A stretch of DNA of 64,000 nt. It comes from Ectocarpus siliculosus. Its lineage: Eukaryota; Sar; Phaeophyceae; Ectocarpales; Ectocarpaceae. Location of the stretch: NCBI GenBank assembly GCA_000310025.1, contig FN649728.1, positions 4,485,976 through 4,549,975 on the forward strand, written 5' to 3'. This document shows, in pieces, positions 22,560 through 35,976 of the stretch. Position numbers and translations under genes: made by a program. Below the pieces are notes generated by a model that was not told where the DNA came from, made no database searches, and saw only the letters and a list, made by a program, of their open reading frames with translations. The first letter of the stretch is position 1. The number at the start of each line of letters is the position of its first letter.

Positions 22560-22910
22560 TGGGAAACTGTTGACGACTTCCTCTCCATGGACATGGAATC
22601 TCTAACACATATCATGGCAGTTATGGTTTCTGGAGGATTGAAATGCCACCGGTGGAGATCATTCAACTTCCACCGGCTCCATGGAAGTTGTCGGATGGCC
22701 GTCACGGAAGCTTCCATGGTAGTCACGGCAGCTCGGGAAGCACTTCCATGCGTTTCGCTCACAAACCCCATGGAAGCACGGCCATGGTGGGCACGGAAAC
22801 CTCTACGGTTTCGATATCAGATGCGTCCGCGGCGTTTCATGGTAGCTTTCCAATGCTTCCTTGGACGTCGGGGAACCCCGTGTTTGCAAGCTCGTGGAAG
22901 CTGCCACAAG
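22560..22910. repeat. array of TTCCATGGAAGC-type words (second)
   Basis: Dense CCATGGAAG, GGAAGCTTCCATGG and CACGGAAGC words lie in both orientations. Overlapping open frames on both strands follow from the word structure. Confidence 0.55.
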
Positions 22911-22959
22911 TACGGGGCTCGGCTACATGCAGTGTAGCAGAACCTGCAACGTTATGATT

Positions 22960-24382
22960 TTAGCTGTTGCGTGAAGCTTTACCCCCCCTTCGAAAGTTTG
23001 TACTCCAACAACACCGCCCACCCTCGTATTCTTCCGCAGCACTCTCCGCCACCAGCCACCACTACCGAAGTCGACTATTTACCACATGTCATAAATACAT
23101 CTCTTCTCCGGACACTCGGGGGACGTTCCGTAGACGCTTTGCCTCCCCAAGCATCGAAGCTGGTGCGCAAAGGAAAACTCACGATGGTTCAAGTGCCGCT
23201 CAAACCACGAAGAGCCAATGAGCAACACACTAAATATATATAAGGAACTCGCGATAGCCCACGAAAGAAACACCGTGCCAAAGCACGAAAAGCAATCTAC
23301 CATGCCCAAAGAAACGGAAACTCCCCGTACCCAAAAGGACGACGACGTATATTTTTCAAATCTAACGGAGCCATTCCAAGACTGCATCGCTGCACGACGG
23401 CTCACGAACCCCAAACAATCAACATCATGGTGGGTACCGGGACGGCACAAATGGGGCTGTTATGTACAACGCATGCAAGAGAAGTCTCCGTAAACCATGC
23501 CTGGAAACATGTACGACGCGTGCTTAGGTGGGCCGTAGGGCCAACCTGAACACACTCACTTGAACTACATGTAGTTGACAATTAAAAGTACCAGAAGTAA
23601 TACAATATCACGTGCGCATACACCTAAATAAAACTGAAATTGAAACTCGTGCGGGAAAGGAATGGCAACTTATGTGCGCAACAGCATGGATATTATTAAT
23701 CCCGCCGCACAAGAGAGCCGGCTACATACGCTGATAACGATCGCTCGGGGCAAAGACGCACTGCATGTCGCTTCGTTCCCGTTTTGGTGTTGCCGTCTGG
23801 AGTCATGGCGGCCCCCGCTGGTGCTGCTCACACCGGCGGGAAGGGGATTCTCCTTTTCTCGGCAGGATAAGGCACCTCCACCACCTCCTTGACAAAACAT
23901 TTTCGAGCGACAGCAAATCCGAGAACAGAAACGGTGCAACGTTTGGCAATGATCCACAACAATCCACCGACCAAGGCGATCACGACTCATCGTTTCAAAA
24001 ACATGACACGTACAACACGCTCGGTCCGTCGATGGTTCACCGACCAGAGAGGAGCTCGACACAATTTCTTTCGCAAACCAGGGTCAAAGCGAACTTCATG
24101 ATGCTGGCTTGAGCCTGTGCACGTTGCTGCAAAACTGTGCCTGATGAGTGGCTATGGGTCGCATGTGCCAGGATGTCAGGATGCCGTGGCCTACACTAGA
24201 ACCGAGGTCACCCCAGCCATAGCAGGTTAGGATTTGCAGCGAAGGAGACGTAAGGTGAAACGGTTGGCTCCTCGGCGACTCGAGTCACGAATGGCGAGAG
24301 AACGTCCGTAATATACCCCATGAAGGGTCCTCTGGTTTGCGTGCGTGGGCCAACGCTACTGCGGCAAGAACAGCAATAATCG
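22960..24382. other. 3' flank of the first tandem paralogue, no gene accepted
   Basis: Two overlapping plus-strand frames near 22970-23240 and one at 23218-23493 are open, without recognisable domains. Bases about 23763-23845 match 35530-35610 (shared blocks such as GCTCACACCGGCG versus CCTCACACCGGCG), so the tandem duplication seems to extend into this 3' flank. Confidence 0.4.
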
Positions 24383-27300
24383 TTACTGTACCTTCTTCCC
24401 CTCTTGTTCCCAGTATGGTCTCTCTTCGACCTGGGGACTGCTGTTGAAATCGTCTCTGCCCCCAGGGTGCTTGCTGTCGCCTATTCGGAGGCCTCCTAGC
24501 CCCTTTGTGACCGACTTCGTGAAGTTTCGAGGCTTGAGGTGTGGGTCTTGTCTAGATGCCGCCACAAAAAAGATGGGCCACATGATCATGAGAAGGTCTG
24601 AACAAGTATGGCGCAAACCCACAGCGAGCAAATGGGGAAAAAAGAACGCGCACAGTAGTCGGCGTGTTGGCGCCTGTAGGTCTCGAAAATTTCTCAGTGG
24701 CATCAAGAAACGCGTGAGCATGGACTCTCGCAGTAGAGGGAAGGGAAAGAGGATTGAACGAAGAATCAGTCAACGTGTCTGGCATTTTGGTGTGACGGAG
24801 CGTTTGGTTTCGGGCACCTTGATGCAGGTATCATCTGTGACACCCCCTGTGAGTCTTACCCCAGAAGCCGCCGACGTTGCCGAACATCTCGGCGAGGTCG
24901 AGAGGGTCGACCTCGGTGATAATCTCAAGCGAGTTGGGCTCCTGCTGGAACTGCAGCGATAGCTGGGCATAAGGCTTGACAATGGCCGGATTTACCTGTT
25001 TACGAAGAACGGTTGGCAGAGGGCGGTATCTGCTAAACATGTTGAGGGGTCCCACTACAAGCGATGGTGTAGAAGGGTAGACGGGCCGACGTTACTACCA
25101 GTACCTTCGTCGAACACCATCTGCACACAGCAGGTGACAACTCGATTTTCCAAAGGGAGTTTGACGCGCGCCAGATGGCCATGTGTGCCTCTCCCACCAC
25201 AATGTCTGCACACATGTCTCGTGCCTGGTAAACGCTGTTCGCCTTGCTTTTCTCAAGCCCAAATTGTAGAAAGTCAAGCCCCCCGTGGCGCCTGAGAAAA
25301 AAGGCCGTTGCGATCCCATGGTAGGGCTACTCTCAAGAACGGAAGCAGTTCTTTTTCGGTGCGCCACCACCTTGTCTGGAATCGATCGCTTCGATTCAAG
25401 CTACGGTCGTGGTCACGTTGACATACCGTTTGACGTCTGTTCCAGTACCTCCCCCCCCTCCGTTTTACCTCATCCTTCACCGTCGCTGTCGATACCGATA
25501 GCGCCTTGTTGTTCACGATGGGTTCTTGGCCTAGCTTGTCCTCGATGGTAACTCCTATTCCCTGCCATACATGCCGAACGCAGTTACGTGTGAAAGTCGG
25601 GAAATGAGAGTCTCCGCGATCTGGAAACGGGCGTATCGATCCCCCAAATGAGTTAGTCAAGATAGAGTTGAAAACTCGAGTGTAGGAGGGAAGGTATCAA
25701 CGTATGAAGACATGGCACGCGAGGGGCGGGTGAAAGCGTCAATGGCAGCTCCACAGCCACTTTGACGCTGAGAAAAAACACGGGGAAAAACCCACTCACT
25801 CTTGCTGTATGGCCGCAGCAAGAAAATACCAAACAGAACGAGCCTAACTATGAACAACGATCTACGGCTGTTCGAGAGGACATCCAACCTTGGCGCCCAG
25901 TCTCATGACAATAGGGCTGTGTCTTGGCGTTAAAGCGGTTTCATTCGAAGCTGTCTATTCAATCATGCAGTCACGAAGAACCACACGAACAAAAACAAAC
26001 AGAACGGACGATGAGATGCACGCAAACAAGTAGGGTTCGTCAGGCGCTCCTGCGCACCACGTATGTGAAGGAGTGGCTGCTTGAGACGTTGGTGATGCAG
26101 CTGTAGGGGACTTGGATCCCGGTTGATACTCGTTCTGATTCTGGATCGTTCAAAAAGACGTACATCCATTGGCTGCGTGGTGCGCGACACGGGCAGGGTG
26201 TGCAGGAGGAACGGCTAGCCTTAACTCATGGAGGAGATGCACGCGTGCCGTATCAACGAGGGTGAAAGCCAGTGCCCAAACAAGGGCGGTAAGTCTGGAG
26301 GCTGTGCGTGGCGGGGACGAACGCTAGCTTTGCTACTGTTTTCGCAAGACGTCGACCAGGCACTCGTACTTGTTCCAACGTTTTGAACCAGGTCATGATG
26401 CACCCTGGGCGGGACCAAGTTTGACCTGGTAAGTGGTACCGGCCTCGAACCTATGGGGAGCTGGGCAAACCCGCCTTTTCGTTTCCCGGAAACGAACGTT
26501 TCTTCAACCAGAGTCAGAGTGCCACGCACACGACCACTCACCTACAAAAATTCACAGCGTCCGAATGCCAGGAAAGCCGACGCAACGATTTTGGGGGTAC
26601 AACCATAGCAACACATTGGGCATTGACGCAACGGATCCGCATACAATACTCTCGGCGACACCGCATTCGTTCATGGTCAGGGATGTGAGGAACGCATCCC
26701 TCATCACCTATGAGAACCTCACTTGTGAGTTTTCCACCCCTCAACGACGCAAGTGTTGGAATCGGCTTCAAGGCCACCCGGGTACCAGTACATCTGCCGG
26801 GAAACGGTATTGGTGTCGTCAGTATCAGTCAGTAACAGGGGGAAGCGAGTGTTTGCTGCCGCCTCACGTAAGCAACGTTTGGATGGCAGTAGAGCGTGGG
26901 CAACAAACAGAGCGTACAATCTATGCCCGTCAATTCGGTCAGTACACCCAACGGCACGACTATACGAGGCCCGTTGTCTAGAATGATGGACATCACTCGC
27001 TTGCTAGATTAGGGCATGGATGTCGTTAGGATGCATCAAAGATTTCAAGTAATGATCACGACAAAGCTCATACTCACATCCAGGAGGAGGTAGTCTAGAT
27101 AATACTTCGCGTCCCGCTCGCGATCGAGAAAGCGGGTAATTTTCGACGTCTGGAACTCCACGCACCAGCCGTTCTGTGGGATAGATGCAGACATTACGGA
27201 GTGAGGTGCGTGAAAGGCCATGAAGTTTGATATCCGTTCGACGTGACAACATGTTCACCCAAGGAAAGAACAGCAGGGCAGAAATCGGCCACAAGAAAGC

Positions 27301-30024
27301 TCCTTGGTTCACAGGCTAACCCTACAAAACACACTTGGAGGGAGAACATCTGGTCTACTAATTCTGTAAAGCTTGGAAATACACGAAAAAACGAAGAGAG
27401 TGTGTCACCCGACGCCCGCGCTTTGTTGGATTTGTTGGACACGGCTCTTCGCGTGAGTTGGACAAGAACGAATCACCAAAAGCTACAAGCGATTGGAAAA
27501 TTACAGAACACTCAACCAAGAGTGGAATGTTTAGGGAACTAAACGATTAACTTACATTTACGGCCGGGGTTCCACGATGGAAACAAGGTCAACGTTAAGG
27601 GCCCTTAACCCCTCGAACAAATCACCACCCAGAGTAATCTGATAAATACGCACATACGCTCATGGGAGGGACTCTCACGTTTGAATAGGTACACCCGGGG
27701 GGAATACGTATCTACAACGAGACTACGGTACCGTAGGTTGCGCAAGATACCACACCCCCTGGACAAAATTTCAAGCCTCTTTTATTCCACGACCAAGAGG
27801 ATCCCCAAATCAAATATGAGTACATTTTCGGAAAGCGATGAGACATCCATTGCCGCCATTTCCGGCACCGCCGCTATCGACTGTCTTCCCGTCAAGTAAT
27901 CGGGCTTTGAAAATCGGTCCAGGGGGTGTGGTATCTTGTGCAACCGACGGTACACGTGACTTCGCTCACGTTCGGGGTCAGCTTTCCCTCCACGTGAATC
28001 TCCTGCTCGTAGACCCCGCCTGGGTAGTACACGGCACTCGAATTGCCCCATCCTGTCCTGTTGCCGGTTGCACTTGTCATGCACTCATTCTCCAATTCCC
28101 ACTCGTCGCAGCCGTAGGCGACGTAGAGGCACACCCAAATATCCGGGTACTCGAATACGGTGTTCTGCGGGAGGAGAGGACCACCAAAGCCGATGCATCA
28201 ACTATCGAGCAGCACACATACAACAATTACAATCTAAACGGAACGAGGCAACTAGAATGCCCACTTTTGCCCCTCTGCTGAGAAAGCAAAATTGTGCCAC
28301 AACATCAAGCGCATGGTGCCTTGCTTCCACGGAAACTCACGTGCCTGTTACACGAAAGAGTTGGCTACCGCTCATTCGTCCGCCTGAAGTTTGAGGCGCG
28401 CGCAGTTGATTCCGCGTCAAAGACTTGTGGTGTATGCATTCGTTTCTCATGTCTGGTATGACGGGAAGACGTCCTTTCCGGCCCATAGTCTACACGAGGT
28501 TTCTCGGTGAACGTACACCTGCTTGTCGTCTCTTTCCCCAGTGGTAACTGCGGTGATGATGCGTTCGCTGCCTCTCCTTCCCCGACACAGCGCGAACTGT
28601 CTCGTCTCATCTACAGGGCACGATACGCCTCTTCTGTGACAACGATTTAGAAGCGTTCGGAACCGACCAGCCAGGTTCGGGCCGCTCTTGCAAGGCTTCG
28701 AACAAGGAGATCTGATGATGAAGGCTTCGGTGCATGGATGGATGAATCTGGAACAACACGTCCTGGAAGTTTCGTTCGGACCACCGCATCATCGCAAAAG
28801 AAATGAAGCGACCGATCCTCCGTACCGTTCTCTCCGTTCTCTTCCCCCCGTTCAGTTTTGTTTCTTCGTCTACACCCATTTCCGTCGCGAGGTGTTCCGT
28901 GTTTGAACCGAAACGCAAATCTACAGTTCGATCCGTCAAGAACTTGAACCCGTTTGTTCGTGTCTCAATCGGCGTGACTTTGTGTCCACTACCACTGCAT
29001 TAATTCGACAACGATGTGTTCACTTTCCCTGGCGATCACGAACTCGTCTGACCCACCTCCTGCAAGTGCTAAGCAAACGCTTAGTCGATAAGCATGAACG
29101 AGCATTTGCTGTGCATGGAACAGAGTCAATCGTAAGCCACCTCGTACCGATAGCTCGATGGACGCATCAGGGTTCTCGCGCTTGCGAACGGCCGTGTACA
29201 GCAGATACGAAGAATCTGCGACAGAGCACAAGACGCCAATTCGTGGTGCGGGATGCAGCAGTAGCGACAACGAACGATTTTCCGGCGGTGAGAACGGTCG
29301 CAGTTGGGGCATAGGGTGGCTTGATCAAGACCATATCCATCATCCGATTGGCAAATGTATCTCAGCCGGTTGCGGGGATGCACCTCTGTCCACGATGCTG
29401 TAATGCAAGCGATTGTGCTCAAGGATGGGGATGGTGTGGGACACCCTCGTTGGCAACTACGCAGCACTGTCTCTCTCGGTGAAGTTGGGAGTATTGAGTC
29501 CTTCCGGTCGCAGGCCACAACGCCTACAGACCCCACCCAGGGTCGATTGTTTGTCCTGCACCAAAACTATAACTTCAGATGGCGCCGTAAAAACCTACAG
29601 GTTGTTGCCACCAACAGGAGGGTGCAGACTGCAGACACCAGCCAGAGAGTGCCAACATGAACCATTTGAGCCCGCATGGCACTTGCAGCTGGTCTCACGT
29701 TCTGACAAATACATGCTACGACATTTTCGGCTGCACCATCGACAAGCGTGCGCCCGCGGACATAAAATGCTCACAGAAAATGATGCCCCCGATGAGGATC
29801 GTCCAAAGCGCCACCGCTCTGCGCTTGTGTTGCGGCACGACCTCGTCTGGTCTCCTAGAAGCGTACAAGGTAAAACACACGTCGCCAAAACATTGATCTT
29901 GGAATAACGACGACCGCAATTGCAAGCTCAAATATTGATACCGCCTCGACGCCTCGAGAACATAAATATCCGGGGGCATACAGATCTGCACCGGTCCCTC
30001 AAACTTCGACACTCCCACTGCCAT
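24383..30024 (-). CDS. two-span membrane protein with Cys-rich ectodomain, tandem copy 1
   Basis: Ten exons are defined by comparison with copy 2, in transcript order: 29775-29854 (possibly open back to an ATG at 30024), 29148-29215, about 29040-29108, 27970-28164, 27078-27173, 26723-26793, 26058-26100, 25469-25561, 24860-24995 and 24383-24597 (stop). Parts: a short basic cytosolic N-terminus (RRPDEVVPQHKRRA), span 1 (ALWTILIGGIIFYSSYLLY), an ectodomain with conserved Cys (YGCDEWELENEC, GWCVEF, NTCVVEGW, CITNVSSS) and N-glycosylation sequons (NRT, NSS, NVS), then LAEMFGNVGGFWD leading into span 2 (LLMIMWPIFFVAAS) and a cytosolic tail of about 54 residues. I do not recognise the family. The two-span, large-loop layout recalls DEG/ENaC channels, but no diagnostic motif proves it. 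The start and the third exon's donor are unresolved. Confidence 0.7.
27729..27952. mobile_element. MITE copy B
   Basis: 224 bp with inverted ends (TACCGTAGGTTGCGCAAGAT against the inverted TACCGTCGGTTGCACAAGAT), the best-matched ends in the window. Its right end is only 11 bp from the predicted splice donor (GTGAGC at 27964-27969) of an ectodomain exon of copy 1. The corresponding intron of copy 2 lacks it, so it inserted after the gene duplication or was lost from copy 2. Confidence 0.8.
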
Positions 30025-31445
30025 CCCCCGAAGGGGCCAAGTCGACTCTTCTGTGCGCGAGATCCGTGAACGGTGGAAAACTCATGGGCGACCACCACGC
30101 TCATGAATGTATCCTGAAAATGGAAAGCGCGTGTGGCTGCAATATCCTCCCACAGTGCAATTCACAAAGCTTTTCAGTCCTGCCGGTGTGTACTGCGAGT
30201 TCGCAGAAACCTGATGCCAGGACTTGTGCTTTCGGATGCTTTCATGAAGTGGTGTGCGGTTCGATGGCCTATCCCGTGTTGGTACGATGTGTGTCTGCCT
30301 CACCACATGCCGGTGTAGAGATTTATCCAGGCAGAAACGCCCCGCTTCACCCAGGCACTGTCGACGAAGCTGCTGAGAGGAGGACAGTGGTTGGTTGTAT
30401 GGATAGGAAACAGAAAACGCGGGGCAGATTGCATCAAGTCAACGTTGGGCGAACTGCTCAATGTCGCCCACGACGTGGGTTCATCAAAGGGTCGTCGGAT
30501 GCGCCGGGAAGGATTGAGTCAAAGATTAACTCGCGTAAACTGCTTCACGTTGTGTGGCATCACGTGCCTAGCCGGAGCTATGGGCCTTCCATGCAATCGT
30601 TGATACGTCTCTCCTTTGTCCGATACGTTACCAATGACGACTTCCGACTGTTGTCTGGCTAGGGCCACTCTTTTTCCTTTCGGCTTGTTTCGTGCTGTGT
30701 TACGGCGACATTTGCATGTTTCTCTGGGGTCCTTATGTTTGCTCTCTTTGGATGTTAGGTACTGCTGTGCAGAGACCGAATGGGTTCAACAAGAGCGAGG
30801 AGAAATGCCAGGCGAGGGCGATGATAACAATGAGCGATGGTCTGCTCACAGGTAGAAGAGTATCGCCGCCCCGTGTTGCAGCCCCAACCGTGAGCATTCA
30901 CTTAGATACAACTAGACATACTCATCATCAATCGCACCGAACGACATTAATCAGTAAGCTTTCCCGCCTTTCTCCATCCTCGGGTCGGTATATCCTTGTT
31001 TTAGCAGGGTGGTCACGGTTTTCGGGAACATTTGGGGTGCTCCAAAAATAACAGCAAAGTCATCGCGCTACAAAGTTCCGCGGTACGTAAGATTGTTTGT
31101 AAAGCTGTAGTCTAGGCAAAATGTGGTTTGTTGAGGTTCGCTGGGCTATCAGTATTTTTTTTTTCCTGAATATGACCCAACCAATCCATCTCTATCTAAG
31201 AAAAGAGTTACATGAGTTATTGAACTTTGGGAAACGTCTCCTGGCAGCTGGCAGTCAGTTGTAGGTGTGATGGCATTGCTGTGCTCTCACGAGCCCCACT
31301 GCAGGAGGGATCACTTGCAGACACTAATTTCACCGAGACTCTCGCGGGTAGTTTTTGAGCCACAAGATATCCCTTGTGGTTCAGTCAATTTACGAGTGGA
31401 TGTTGTCTCTTTTCTTTCTCCACACAGAAATCAATACGGTTTGGG
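30025..31445. other. 5' flank of copy 1, no gene accepted
   Basis: This may hold the first exon and promoter of copy 1, which I could not fix. A plus-strand frame to 30662 and a short frame ending near 30855 are open but featureless. Confidence 0.35.
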
Positions 31446-32041
31446 CTAGGCTTTTCCCCCGTAGGCGACCGCCGAAAACACCGAATTCCGAAATATGTCG
31501 CCGTAAAAAAAACTGCCCGCCGAAAACCAAAAAGTAGCGCTGTTTTTGGAGGGGGCTCCGCCGAATCATGGGTTGAGGTCGCCGATTCTCGCCGATTAAT
31601 TTCACGGTGCCGATTAATTTCGAAGATGCCAACAGCGTCGGCGGCGGTAGCGACCAGAGCGATGGCAGCGATGAAGAAAGCGACTGATGACCTATGTTTC
31701 AGTTAGTTAGCGTAACATGCAAGATGTAGTTTGTAGAAAAATAAGAGAAGGACGAAGGACACATCATTTCGCTTTTCGCGGACAGGTGACAGGTGACCTC
31801 CGCAGCAGTCCAACCGCGTCGCGACCCGCTCGTTTGTGTTACTGGAAGTACATGCTATGTACGTCGCCGAAAATCGCCAACAATCACCGAACTGAACTAT
31901 GACTCGCCGAAAAACATGTGGAAGTCGCCGAAAGTCGCCGAAAAAGGCGTTTTTGGCACTAAAAAAAAATAGCCGAAAAATTCCGTGAAACGCCGCAAAA
32001 AAAAAAAAAACATCGCCCTTGCCTACGGGGGAAAAGCCTAG
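31446..32041. mobile_element. terminal-inverted-repeat element built of CGCCGAAA words
   Basis: A perfect 21-bp inverted repeat (CTAGGCTTTTCCCCCGTAGG plus one base) closes a 596-bp segment. The interior repeats short words such as TCGCCGAAAA and GTCGCCGAAAGTCGCCGAA, plus A-runs. No frame inside looks like a transposase, so it is probably non-autonomous. Target-site duplication is unclear: CTAG belongs to both ends, and TTTGGG and TTTTGG flank it. Confidence 0.75.
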
Positions 32042-35000
32042 TTTTGGCGCTGCTGCTGCTGCTGCCGCCGCTGTGCTACTGCTGTACAATGAAGGGATGC
32101 TGGCAATTATAACTATTCGGCCGAGCGCCAGCCGCCCGGTAACATTTACTTCAGTATCAAACACAATATGTCCCTCATGTCCCTATCGCAATGGTACAGC
32201 AGTGTAAGTAGACGACAGCTCACATCACCCGCCGGTTGAAGGTTGAAGGATCAGCCGATTGCACCGGTCAGTTGGGGGGGGCGGGTGTGCGGAATGTGTA
32301 ACGTCATGCATTTAATTCTGGACACGACCGAACGAGAAAGAACCAGTGGCTTTTTCCTCGAATTTTTTTTCTCCTCTGTAAGAGGTTTACTCGAGCGAGA
32401 TCACCGACTGTAAGGTGAGCATCCGTAGTTAGAGCCACAGGTACAAGAGGTCTGCTGGTCTTGAACACGTCGTGAGTTTATGGCTAACAGCACAGGATTT
32501 TCATCCACAGGCAGCAAGCAGAGACGATTTGTTCATTGCCGAAGAAACACAAAAGCGCCGCAATCGGCAGGTGCCGCCAAAGTCCACAAAAGCGGACGGA
32601 CTGCCCAAACGCCCATAATCAAATCTGCTCCGAAGCAGATATCTACTACTGTAACCCGCACACAGGAATGCTCGACGCTTCGATTTGGATGGAATCGTAC
32701 GCGATCAGCCTGCCTGCCCTGGTTGCGCCACGCGCATGGCGAACACCGGCGTCCGCTTGCTAGGGTGTGTGTTTCCACGCGAACTTGTTCCCTGTACGCG
32801 TGCATCACAAGCGTCTTCACAACCAAAGACTGGTCTATTATTAATAATTAGTCTATTTCCCAACAGATGTGATACACAGCAGTGCTCGCTGCTGTGGCAC
32901 ACAGACAGCGTCATTGATTGTTGATCGAGAGTCGTCGACCATCACAAGCGGCCTGCTACGTTGCTGTCCAGGTGCCTATTCAGCCGCTTGGCGGTTGTTG
33001 TCCTCGTAGAAACAGCAAGAGCAAGCACCCTGCCTCGTTCGAGCTGTGGTAGCAACAAGGCGGCAAGATTAATCTGAAAACACCTGATGATGATGACGTG
33101 CACAGCTGTTGGTTGAAGTTTACTCGTGACACACAGTAGTACACTACGGCGTCTGCTCTGAAGGGCACCTGCATATGGTAAAGGCTTACCGAGAAAGATG
33201 AACTTGGTGGCTGGGGGCTGGCGTTGGGGCGAGTTGTGACAGGCACCTGGTGCGGGCTTCCTTGCGGGGTATAAAGATGAATGTAACGACGGCTGCGTGG
33301 GTGCGCCGGGCCCATGTGCGCCGCGGGGGGACGCCAGACATGATGAGAACAAATGATTCTTGAGAATATTTTTCTATTTTTTCAAGAAGTTTTCAGTTTT
33401 TTTTCATGCGTCTCGTATGCCTCAGATACGTCCCGCAGACATGTGTGATCGGCGAAAAGCGAGACACAGATCCTATTCGTAAAGACACGCATGATTACGG
33501 ACACTGTATGTCTTGCCCCCGTTCGATGGCACTGAAGGAATGAACGGTTGACTGTGGAGATAACACGCGATCGCAAGGTATTCATCACGTGGATAGTACA
33601 ATATAGCAGTATTGGCAACAAAAATCACCAAAAATTGTACTGCTTTATGCATAAATTGGACTTCTTCCATGGGTAGTCCATGCACACGGGAGTCTATGCA
33701 TAGTCTACAGTTCGTACTCCACCACTGATGAATGACCAATCTCTTAAAAAATCACCCCCTCTGGGTATTCAGTTGATGATCAAACCCCGGCCAGCTGAAT
33801 CGCAAGCCTGTCAACTCTCCGGCCAGCTGAATCGCAAGCCTGTCAACTCTCCTCACTATCAACCAGTGTTCCCAGACCCGGTACACCACTAACGAACCCT
33901 CTCGTCCTGGCTCTTTCCACGGCGACGGCCTGGTTTTCATAGACTTCGAGCAGGATTCTCCGGTACAGTTTAGTCTACAGAAAGGTCAACAAATACTACT
34001 GCTGTGCCGTACAATACGTCGCAGTACACCAAATAAATCACCATTCTCGTGCGCGCTTTGACGAAACACTACCAGCAGGCGAGCCTGGAATGCTAGATGC
34101 GTTGAGGTGAGCCTGGAATGAACAGGGCTGGGAGAAGAACGACTCCCTTTTGGCGGGGGGGGGGTCCGGAAAAAATCATCGGATATGCATACTTGTACGA
34201 CGACTGAGCGGGCAACATCGATCGCCACCCGATCGAACCGACCATGGGCAAAGAATGCCGGGGTTGTTTTGCCACGAAACGCAGGGAGCGACAACCACCG
34301 TAGTTTCGACAAGCACCGATAACAGATCGCGACGGGTCGTACCCTCTTTCTACTTCTCCGCGTGAAAGGATGAAGAGGCTGGGGGAATTCTAAGAACCGT
34401 CGAAGTGAATGAACGTACTCTGGCGGTTGGTGGTTGGCCGTCGCTGGAGACGAGATGGGTCTTTTTCTATTCATGGTTCGAAGGAACGGGATGGGAAAAG
34501 TCAAGTTCCGCACGGGGTTGACCGCATGGATGGGATGGAACGTACTTGGTGTGAAACGAATACGCGTTTTCGCGCCGTCTGGGCAGTTAAGGTCGCCAAT
34601 CTGTACACCAGCCGGATTATGTACTTTTGCTACGCAAAGCCGGGGTCACATAGGAGGAAGGTGAACGCAAGGGGGGGGCGCGAGACTTTTCGTGGCGACC
34701 ACAGACCTCCCCGATCTGTCCGTCTCGCCTGAACGGCTCACTCCATGCCGATGATCTAGCTTCTTCCGCGCATGATTGAATCGCCGCAGGAGCACCGAAA
34801 TCCACCCCTCACATGGTGGGGTGCTGACGTCCACGTACCCCAAGCGAAGGGAGAGGAGGCGAAGGGGGTTGATACAACAACAGTGGCAATACCACGCGAG
34901 GCATGTCGTGCCCTGCGCACGACGGCATCTACATTCTTCTCAGAAAGCTTCGAGGTTGTCTCGAAAGGGAAGAAGGATAAAATTGTTTCAAGGGCCGCTC

Positions 35001-35490
35001 GGAGCAAAAAAAAAAAAAAACAGCGTCCATTATCGGAGCCAACACAAAACACAGGCAACGCACTCACTCGCGGCAAAACCATGCTGCAACCCGAAACAAG
35101 CCAATAATTGCAATGCGACACAGAGACCACCACCCCATTCAACACAGACGACACGGTACGATGTACAAGTAAAAGGGAAGTAACAACACTCACGGTGAGT
35201 AAAATTTTCAATGGTGACAAAAACGGGGGCGACACTGGGAGGGCTACTATTTACAAAGCCAAAGGGAGTCAAACGTGTGCTATGACCGAAACATTCGACG
35301 AGCCTTGCTAGGGTGGGTTTCGCGGGCAATCTCAAACAGATTTTGTACCGACACCTTCAAAAAAACGGAAAACCTACGCAATTCGTAAGTACAGACACAT
35401 CGCCGAGGGTAATGGATAGGATAACTAATCAATGCTTGTGGATCATCAATTTCATTTCGCCACAGCCGTGATGGATGAACTTCTATTTTC
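32042..35490. other. intergenic region between the tandem copies
   Basis: A GCTGCTGCTGCTGC run lies near 32050. A plus-strand segment near 32510-32615 can be read as an Arg/Lys-rich peptide (EETQKRRNRQVPPKS) after a CACAG acceptor-like site, but nothing joins to it. Minus frames at 34000-34510 and plus frames at 34770-35180 are featureless. I accept no gene here. Confidence 0.4.
33787..33850. repeat. perfect 32-bp tandem duplication
   Basis: The unit beginning CCGGCCAGCTGAATCGCAAG occurs twice back to back (33787-33818 and 33819-33850) without a mismatch, so it is recent. Confidence 0.9.
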
Positions 35491-35751
35491 GGTTGTGGTG
35501 GTTGCTCGGGCCGAAGGCGCAGGAGCACATGTATGCTGTTTCCCTCCCATTCTGGTGGTGCCGCCTGGCTTCATTTCCGGCCTCCACTAGTGCACCTCAC
35601 ACCGGCGAGCGATGGACCGACTTTTTGGAAGTGGGATGGTCCAACTCCACGACCGCCTGAAAAAACGGTTCCGGTGACAATGCATAGGTTACAGGTGCGA
35701 AGTGGGACCTTTGAGTGTGATCCTCAATGGTGACAAAAAGAAAACGGTGCA

Positions 35752-35976
35752 TACCGTCGGCGACGTAAGATATTTCACCCCCTAGACCGTTTTTCAAAGC
35801 TCGATCACCCCACCACGAAGAGCATGTCTACATCACACGACACGATCTTGGAAAGCTCTCGACGAGGCGGTGCCAACGCCGCATTTATCGGGACCACCAT
35901 TCGTTCTGCTGGTGTGGAGCAATCGATCTTTAAAAATCCGGTCGAGGGCGTGAGATACCTTGTGTCACCTAAGGTA
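35752..35976. mobile_element. MITE copy C
   Basis: 225 bp with inverted ends (TACCGTCGGCGACGTAAGAT against the inverted TACCTTAGGTGACACAAGGT) over about 50 bp. It lies 220 bp downstream of the stop of tandem copy 2. Confidence 0.75.
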
